Source: an uncultured Gemmatimonadota bacterium (GTDB lineage: Bacteria; Gemmatimonadota; Gemmatimonadetes; Gemmatimonadales; Gemmatimonadaceae). From it: 19,542 nt of DNA. Every line of letters starts with the position of its first letter. Positions within the stretch are counted from its first letter, which is position 1. Below, one piece after another: positions 15,085 through 19,542 of this stretch. Under the pieces are notes generated by a model. That model did not search any database. It was not told the DNA's origin and saw only the letters and a list, made by a program, of their open reading frames with translations. Location: contig CAIVJV010000376.1 in the NCBI GenBank assembly GCA_903906325.1, positions 1 through 19,542 of the forward strand. Reading direction: 5' to 3'. The position numbers and the translations under genes were made by a program.

Positions 15085-16434
15085 GTGACCCCCCTCGGCG
15101 CCTTCCTCGTGCCGGAGCTCTGGTGGGACCCGGCCGCGGGGTTCGCCCATCTCGAGGCGCTGATCGACGATGCCTTCGAGCTCGGTGTGCGGGCCTTCCA
15201 GGTGCGCGGGGGGCCGGCCGAGGCCGTGCGGGCGCTCACCGCCGACCTCCATCGACGGGCGCCCGAGCCTCTGCTCATCGCGATGGAGGCGTCGGCCGGG
15301 GTCGGGAGTCTGGTACCGGAGATGACCCCACTCCCCCCGCTCCGTGCGCTCGCCGCGCTCCGCGAGAGCGACGCCATCCGTCGGGCGGCCGGGCTGACGG
15401 CCCGACAACTCCGCGCACTCGGGGTGAACTGGGTGCTCGCGCCCGTCGCCGACCTCGCCCATCCGGGCACCCTCCTCGACCGTGGCGCGCGCGCGCTCGG
15501 CGAGGACCCCCAACGGGTCGCGGAGGACGTCGTCACCTGGGTCGATGCGTGCCAGTCGCACGGGGTGCTGGCCTGTGCGCGGCACTTCCCCGGTCAGGGG
15601 CGCGCGCTCGAGGATCCGCAGCGGACCGCCGTGACGATCGACGCCACGGCGCACACCCTCTGGGCGACCGACCTCGTGCCGTTCCGAGGCGCGATCGACG
15701 CCGGGGTCGCGAGCGTGATGGTGGGGGCGGTCGACTATCCGGGGCTCGAGGGGCGCGGCCTCGTCGCCGCGCACGCCACGCCGCTCCTTGACGGGTTGCT
15801 CCGGGGGGACCTCGCGTTCGAGGGATTACTCGTCAGCGACCGGGCCGATGGGGCGGCGATGGGTGGACCGGAGGGCGCGGTCGCCGCGACCGTCGCGGCG
15901 GTGCACGCGGGGTGTGACCTCGTCCTCGCCTGCGACGATCTCGGCGGGGCGGTGGAGGCGCTGGAGATCGCGCTCGACGACGGGTCGATCACCCCGGCGA
16001 TGATCGAGGCGAGCGCGCAGCGGCGACGGTTCTGGTCCGCATGGGCGATCCCACGCGAGATGCGGGAACCGACACTCGACGATCTCCTCTGGGCCCGGCA
16101 GGTCGCCGATCTCGTCGTCCATCCGGTGCGCGGCGCCTGGCCGGTGCTCGGGCCGACGGTCGAGATCGAGCCGATCGCCGCGGGTCCGGCGGGCCTCGCG
16201 CTGGGCCCCTTCGTCGAGACGCTGCGGCTGGGGGGACACGAGGTGCGTGTCCGCACCCCGACGACCCCCCTCGCGGGTGAGGTCCCGATCGTGTCACTCG
16301 ATCCAGGGTGCGGCGCGGTCGTGGTCTTCGGCCCGCCGGAGCTCGCGCGCGCGGTGCCGGGCGCGCGGGATGTGATCTGTGCGTGGAGTGCGGACCGTGC
16401 GATGCAGGAGGGCGTGGCCCGCCGTCTGCTCTGA
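15085..16434 (+). CDS. GH3-family protein, NagZ-like but with altered catalytic dyad
   Basis: A 449-residue glycoside hydrolase family 3 protein: TIM barrel (about 1-320) plus a C-terminal alpha/beta remnant. Next to murQ and anmK it should play the part of NagZ, the beta-N-acetylglucosaminidase that releases anhydro-MurNAc peptides. The fold markers GVNWVLAPVADLAHP, RALGEDP and RHFPGQG are present, and the nucleophile Asp is kept (D252 in GLLVSDRADG). However the NagZ acid/base loop KHFPGHGDT--DSH reads RHFPGQGRALEDPQ, so the catalytic His is Gln (Q179). The VDQEGGR segment is AMEASAGV. No signal peptide is seen, so it acts in the cytoplasm. Activity on the usual substrate is doubtful: it may use another acid/base or be a binding or regulatory protein. 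The start is a GTG 24 bases after anmK. Confidence 0.85.
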   Translation: MTPLGAFLVPELWWDPAAGFAHLEALIDDAFELGVRAFQVRGGPAEAVRALTADLHRRAPEPLLIAMEASAGVGSLVPEMTPLPPLRALAALRESDAIRRAAGLTARQLRALGVNWVLAPVADLAHPGTLLDRGARALGEDPQRVAEDVVTWVDACQSHGVLACARHFPGQGRALEDPQRTAVTIDATAHTLWATDLVPFRGAIDAGVASVMVGAVDYPGLEGRGLVAAHATPLLDGLLRGDLAFEGLLVSDRADGAAMGGPEGAVAATVAAVHAGCDLVLACDDLGGAVEALEIALDDGSITPAMIEASAQRRRFWSAWAIPREMREPTLDDLLWARQVADLVVHPVRGAWPVLGPTVEIEPIAAGPAGLALGPFVETLRLGGHEVRVRTPTTPLAGEVPIVSLDPGCGAVVVFGPPELARAVPGARDVICAWSADRAMQEGVARRLL

Positions 16435-16445
16435 CGGAGGGTCCG
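16435..16445. terminator. Small hairpin between convergent genes
   Basis: CGGA-GGG-TCCG is a perfect 4-bp stem with a 3-base loop immediately after the GH3 stop and before the convergent protease stop. It is symmetric, so it could act in both directions, but there is no T-tract. It may be chance in GC-rich DNA. Confidence 0.2.
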
Positions 16446-16455
16446 CGGGCGGGGC

Positions 16456-17853
16456 CTATCGCACCATCGAGCGCGCGTCGGCCGGCAGCTGCGCCACCAG
16501 CCGCGCCGATGGCACGGTGTAGACGATACGCCCTCCGCTCTCCCCGGCCGCCCCGAAGAGGACCCCGATCACGAGGCCACGGGCGTCGAACACCGGAGAG
16601 CCGCTCGAGCCCTGCGCCGCGAAGGCGTCGAGCTGGATGTTCTCCGCCAACGTCTTGCTCACGGTCCCGATCCCGAGCGTCGCCGCGGGGCGGAGGGTGT
16701 TGATGCTCCCCTCCATGCCGGCCGTCGCGTTCCCGAGCGGGAAGCCGAGGATCGCGACGGGGTCGCCGAGGCGCACCTTGTCGCTGTCGCGGGCGATCCC
16801 GCTGATCGTCGGATAGGGTCCCGGGCGGGTGATGCGCAGGAAGGCCAGCTCGTCGCTCTCACTCACCGACTCGACCGTCGCGAGGCGCCATTCCCCCTTG
16901 GTCCCCTCGAACACGATGGCGATCCGCTTGGCGACCTGGCCGTTCGTCGGTCGGACCACGTGGCGATTGGTGACGATCAAGCCGTCGGGGAGGAGGTTGA
17001 AGCCCGTGCCCGTCGCCGCCTCCCCATTCTCGAGTTCCACCGCGACGAAGACGACCGCCGCCTTGTTGGCGGCGAGGATCGCGCCGTAATCGGTGCGCGC
17101 GAACGAGGCGGTCCGCTCCTGCGAGGCGCGGAGACGATCGGCGATCGACGAGACGTTCTCGCCCCGCTGTTGCGTCGTGCGCAGTTCCGCCGAGAGGCGG
17201 TCGATCTCGGCGCGCGCCTCTTGGACGGCCGCGGCGCCGACCCCGGTCTGGGAGAGGCGGGCGTCGAGGAGCCGCGAGAGGGAATCGTTCGCCGCGACGA
17301 GGGAGGCGACGGCCGCCTGCCCCACGCGGGCGGTGCGCATCGTGATCGCCAACGCGATGGCGCCGCCGCCGACCACCACGACGACCAGGAGGAGGATCAT
17401 CCGGCGGAGGGCCCCGGTCTCCTTCCGCACCGCCTCCGCGATGCGCACCTCGGTGTTCTTCTTGGGGAGGGGGGCCGTCGAGGGGGTGGTCTCGACCGGC
17501 GTCGAGCGGGTCTGACGCACCTCGGGACGCGCGGCCACCGTCCCCTGGATCGTGAGGCTGACGGAGGGCCCGTTGGGGCCGAAGTCGATCACGTCACCGT
17601 CGTGCAGCGCGCGGGTCCCCGTGAGGCGTTCGCCATTCACGAAGGTCCCATTCGTGCTGCCGAGGTCGGTCAGGACATAGCGTCCCTCCTCGAGCCGGAT
17701 CTCCGCATGTCGCGACGAGGCGTCGCGATCGAGCTCGAGATCGAAGCGGAGGTCGTTCTCCGGATGCCGCCCGATCCGGATCACCGTCTGGGTGAGCCGA
17801 AGGCGCGTGCCGGACTGGCTCCCGCGACGGAAGTGGAACTCGATGCCGCTCAA
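16456..17853 (-). CDS. FHA domain - transmembrane - trypsin-like serine protease
   Basis: A 465-residue fusion. Residues 1-105 are an FHA phosphothreonine-binding domain with the conserved GRHPEND (R29), SSRH (S47, H49) and STNGTFVNG (N68). A basic stretch precedes one membrane helix (152-171), placing FHA in the cytoplasm and the rest in the periplasm. A coiled-coil-like region (about 180-250) follows, then a HtrA/DegP-type protease with a full triad: H298 in VTNRHVV, D334 in SESDELAFLRI and S417 in QGSSGSPVF. No PDZ domain follows. The start is TTG overlapping the PP2C stop (TTGA); no other start leaves the FHA fold intact. The operon suggests that Ser/Thr phosphorylation controls recruitment or activity. 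The protease target is unknown. Confidence 0.9.
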   Translation of the reverse strand: MSGIEFHFRRGSQSGTRLRLTQTVIRIGRHPENDLRFDLELDRDASSRHAEIRLEEGRYVLTDLGSTNGTFVNGERLTGTRALHDGDVIDFGPNGPSVSLTIQGTVAARPEVRQTRSTPVETTPSTAPLPKKNTEVRIAEAVRKETGALRRMILLLVVVVVGGGAIALAITMRTARVGQAAVASLVAANDSLSRLLDARLSQTGVGAAAVQEARAEIDRLSAELRTTQQRGENVSSIADRLRASQERTASFARTDYGAILAANKAAVVFVAVELENGEAATGTGFNLLPDGLIVTNRHVVRPTNGQVAKRIAIVFEGTKGEWRLATVESVSESDELAFLRITRPGPYPTISGIARDSDKVRLGDPVAILGFPLGNATAGMEGSINTLRPAATLGIGTVSKTLAENIQLDAFAAQGSSGSPVFDARGLVIGVLFGAAGESGGRIVYTVPSARLVAQLPADARSMVR

Positions 17854-19067
17854 CTGAGCAGGATCCCCAACGCGACGAAGATCAGGACCAGGATGGCGAA
17901 GACGGTCAGCGACGGGGCGAGGGATGGGGCCTGCGACGCCCCGGCGCGTTTCTTCTTGGGCGCGTCGGGCTTCGCGGATGACGCCGGTGCCTTGGATGAC
18001 GCCGGTGCCTTGGATGACGCCGGTGCCGCGGTTGGCGCCGCGCTCGAACTCGGACGCGCCGTCACCCGCGTCGGGGGGACCACCGTCGCGTCTCCTGCGC
18101 CCTCAGCCGCCGCGACCGCCGCGGCGACCGCGGCGGCATCGACCGGGACGGTCGCCCGGTCGTGCGCGGGGCCGGCGTAGACCTGGTGCCGGGGCACCTC
18201 GGCGAGGGTCGGGGGCAAGCCGGTCCCGTCGAGACGGACCACGATCGCGGTGATGTTGTCCGGCCCACCGGTGGCGTTCGCCCGGTCGATCAGGGCATCG
18301 CATCCCGCCTCGAGGGTGTCGGCGGCCCCGAGGCGTTGCGCGATCTCCGGGCCGCGGACCTGTCCCGAGAGGCCATCCGAGCAGACGACCAACACGTCAC
18401 CTCGCTGGACGCGCTGCACCGTGAGATCCACCTTGACGCGCGCCTCGGGGCCCAACGCCTGGAGGATGATGTTCCGCCGTTCGGAGACCTCGGCCTCCTC
18501 GGCCGTGAGCTCACCGGCGTCGACGAGCCGCTGCATCAGCGACTGGTCCTTGGTGATCTGCGTGGCGAGGCCACGGCGCACCAGGTACGCACGCGAGTCC
18601 CCCACCTGACAGAGATACAGCGTGTCGCCGAGGAGGCCCGCGAGGGTGACCGTGGTCCCCATCCCCTTGGTATCGGGGTTCGAGGTGGCGTGGGCGTGGA
18701 TCCGTTGATTCGCGCGTTCGGTGGCGAGGCGGAGCGCTTGTGCGAAGTGATCCGGGTCGGTGGCCGTGGCCTCGGCCCACTGCGTCCGGACCTCCTCGAG
18801 GATCACGGCGCACGCCATCCCGCTGGCGAGCTCCCCCGCCGCGGCGCCGCCCATCCCATCGGCGACCATGAAGAGGGCCCCGCGTTCGCCGACGGTGCGG
18901 CGCGGCCAGACGACCCGCTCTCGCTCCTCCGTGACCGCCTGCGTCGTCTGCGGTGAGGAGAGATCGGCGACGAGGAAGGCGTCCTCGTTGTGCTCCCGCC
19001 GTCGCCCCACATCGGTACGGCCGACCACCTCGATCGAGACAGCGGCCGCGGGAACCGGAGCCGTCAC
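17850..19067 (-). CDS. PP2C-family Ser/Thr phosphatase with C-terminal membrane anchor
   Basis: A 405-residue PPM/PP2C protein phosphatase. Motifs in order: GRTDVGRRREHNED (R-x-x-N-E-D), MVADGMGGAAAGE (D70 and G71 for metal binding), GTTVTLAGLLGD, CQVGDSRAYLVR, KDQSLMQRLVDAGELT, VVCSDGLSGQV (D231) and GGPDNITAIVV (D270). After residue 285 comes an Ala/Ser/Pro-rich linker with a lysine-rich patch, then one C-terminal membrane helix (TVFAILVLIFVALGILL), so the catalytic domain is cytoplasmic and tail-anchored. The start is a GTG at 19067 overlapping the upstream stop (GTGA); a longer frame upstream is not part of the family. With the FHA-protease it forms a phosphorylation-signalling operon. 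The kinase it opposes is not seen in full. Confidence 0.93.
   Translation of the reverse strand: MTAPVPAAAVSIEVVGRTDVGRRREHNEDAFLVADLSSPQTTQAVTEERERVVWPRRTVGERGALFMVADGMGGAAAGELASGMACAVILEEVRTQWAEATATDPDHFAQALRLATERANQRIHAHATSNPDTKGMGTTVTLAGLLGDTLYLCQVGDSRAYLVRRGLATQITKDQSLMQRLVDAGELTAEEAEVSERRNIILQALGPEARVKVDLTVQRVQRGDVLVVCSDGLSGQVRGPEIAQRLGAADTLEAGCDALIDRANATGGPDNITAIVVRLDGTGLPPTLAEVPRHQVYAGPAHDRATVPVDAAAVAAAVAAAEGAGDATVVPPTRVTARPSSSAAPTAAPASSKAPASSKAPASSAKPDAPKKKRAGASQAPSLAPSLTVFAILVLIFVALGILLS
17976..18027 (-). repeat. 18-bp tandem repeat, 2.9 copies, in the PP2C linker
   Basis: The unit GGATGACGCCGGTGCCTT (plus strand) occurs at 17976-17993 and 17994-18011, and 16 of its 18 bases recur from 18012. 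In the protein it gives repeated S-S-K-A-P-A hexapeptides in the linker before the membrane anchor. It is an exact in-frame minisatellite and probably varies in copy number between strains. Confidence 0.85.
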
Positions 19068-19542
19068 GGGTTCTCGCACCCGAAGAGCTCGATGGCGCGC
19101 GTGGCGAGGTTGATCCGAGGCCGTTCGTTGTGCAGGGCCCGGACCTGGCGTGCGGCGCGACAGACCCCGACCTCGTCCTCGAGCTTGGTGTACGCGAGCA
19201 TCTGCACGTAGTACGACTCGGCGAGGGCGTTCCCGGAGAGCGCCCCTTGGAGCTGTTGGAGATCGCCGAGGACGCGTCGCGCGGTCGCGGGGGTCGCGGC
19301 GGGGGACTGCACCTCGCGGAGCCATCCCTCCAACTGCGTCATGGGGCTCGGGGCCGCGGGGGCCGGTGCGCTGGGGGCCGGGGCCGTCGCGGGCGCGTTC
19401 GCCGCCTGGGTCGCCGGCGTGGCCGGCCGAGCGGCGGTCGTCGGCGCGGCGACGGGGCTCGCCGGCGCGGGGCTGGCCGTCGGGCTGACGGTGGGGCTCG
19501 CCGTCGTCCTCGCCGCGCCGGGGCCCTGCGGGTTCGAGAGCA
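19064..19542 (-). CDS. C-terminal part of an unidentified protein (5' end outside window)
   Basis: An open frame running from the window edge to a TGA at 19064, at least 158 residues. The visible N-terminal part (about 65 residues) is an Ala/Pro/Ser/Thr-rich linker (repeated A-S-P, A-P-T, P-A-T). The last 90 residues form a helical domain (LEGWLREVQ, ARRVLGDLQQLQGAL, ESYYVQMLAYTKLEDEVGVC) ending GCENP, possibly TPR-like. An ATG at 19342 lies inside the frame but the linker continues upstream without a stop, so I treat the gene as partial. The stop overlaps the PP2C GTG (GTGA). By context it could be a Ser/Thr kinase or another signalling protein of the same operon, but no kinase motif is in view. 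Confidence 0.65.
   Translation of the reverse strand, partial: LSNPQGPGAARTTASPTVSPTASPAPASPVAAPTTAARPATPATQAANAPATAPAPSAPAPAAPSPMTQLEGWLREVQSPAATPATARRVLGDLQQLQGALSGNALAESYYVQMLAYTKLEDEVGVCRAARQVRALHNERPRINLATRAIELFGCENP

Noticed and set aside
13804..15774. Antisense open frame of 656 codons opposite anmK and the GH3 gene
   Set aside because: Low-complexity Arg/Glu/Gly/Pro composition and no recognisable motif; a shadow of the plus-strand codon bias.
19068..19325. N-terminal extension of the PP2C gene
   Set aside because: The extra residues are Arg/Pro-rich, overlap the upstream gene in another frame, and the phosphatase fold begins just after the GTG at 19067.
1..19542. CRISPR arrays, tRNA or rRNA genes, insertion sequences, prophage or defence islands
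   Set aside because: No regularly spaced repeats, no tRNA-like cloverleaf, no transposase or integrase motif was seen; base use is even across the window.

Overview
The window is a gene-dense, high-GC bacterial chromosome segment. It has almost no intergenic space, many GTG or TTG starts, and frequent 4-base stop/start overlaps (GTGA, ATGA, TTGA). The gene content is that of a diderm: a lipoprotein signal, an outer-membrane beta-barrel candidate, CcdA and periplasmic enzymes. With the style of the proteins this suggests a Gemmatimonadota-like organism, but no rRNA is present and the placement is an inference. I see no tRNA, CRISPR array, insertion sequence or phage gene, and no stretch over 300 bases lacks a gene.

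Left part (1-8730, all plus strand). The end of a glycyl-tRNA synthetase is followed by a D-amino-acid aminotransferase and a GAF-domain protein. Next come a small unrecognised protein and a small ubiquitin-like beta-grasp protein with overlapping ends, then a histone-deacetylase-like amidohydrolase, a CorA ion channel, the replication-restart helicase PriA, another unrecognised protein, a Fur-family regulator and CcdA. PriA has lost exactly one of its eight zinc-binding cysteines.

Middle (8737-12984, minus strand). A putative outer-membrane protein, a lipoprotein-type gamma-glutamyltransferase and an MdlA-like half ABC exporter form a probable operon. The exporter has Asp in place of the catalytic Glu. 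This run is divergent from the next block. The two start codons are only 17 bases apart and share one near-palindromic TAAGTTA element that fits two leaderless promoters.

Right-middle (13002-16434, plus strand). murQ, anmK and a GH3 protein form a cell-wall muropeptide-recycling cluster. The GH3 protein looks like NagZ by fold and context and keeps the nucleophile Asp, but it has lost the catalytic Asp-Ser-His dyad and several sugar-binding residues.

Right end (16456-19542, minus strand). A partial unidentified protein, a PP2C phosphatase with a C-terminal membrane anchor, and an FHA-transmembrane-trypsin-like protease are joined by 4-base overlaps. They look like one phospho-signalling operon linking cytoplasmic Ser/Thr phosphorylation to a periplasmic protease.

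The best candidates for something undescribed are the FHA-protease/PP2C module, the altered GH3 enzyme beside murQ-anmK, the small ubiquitin-like pair, and the symmetric leaderless promoter. Most genes have no recognisable Shine-Dalgarno sequence, which fits leaderless or coupled translation.
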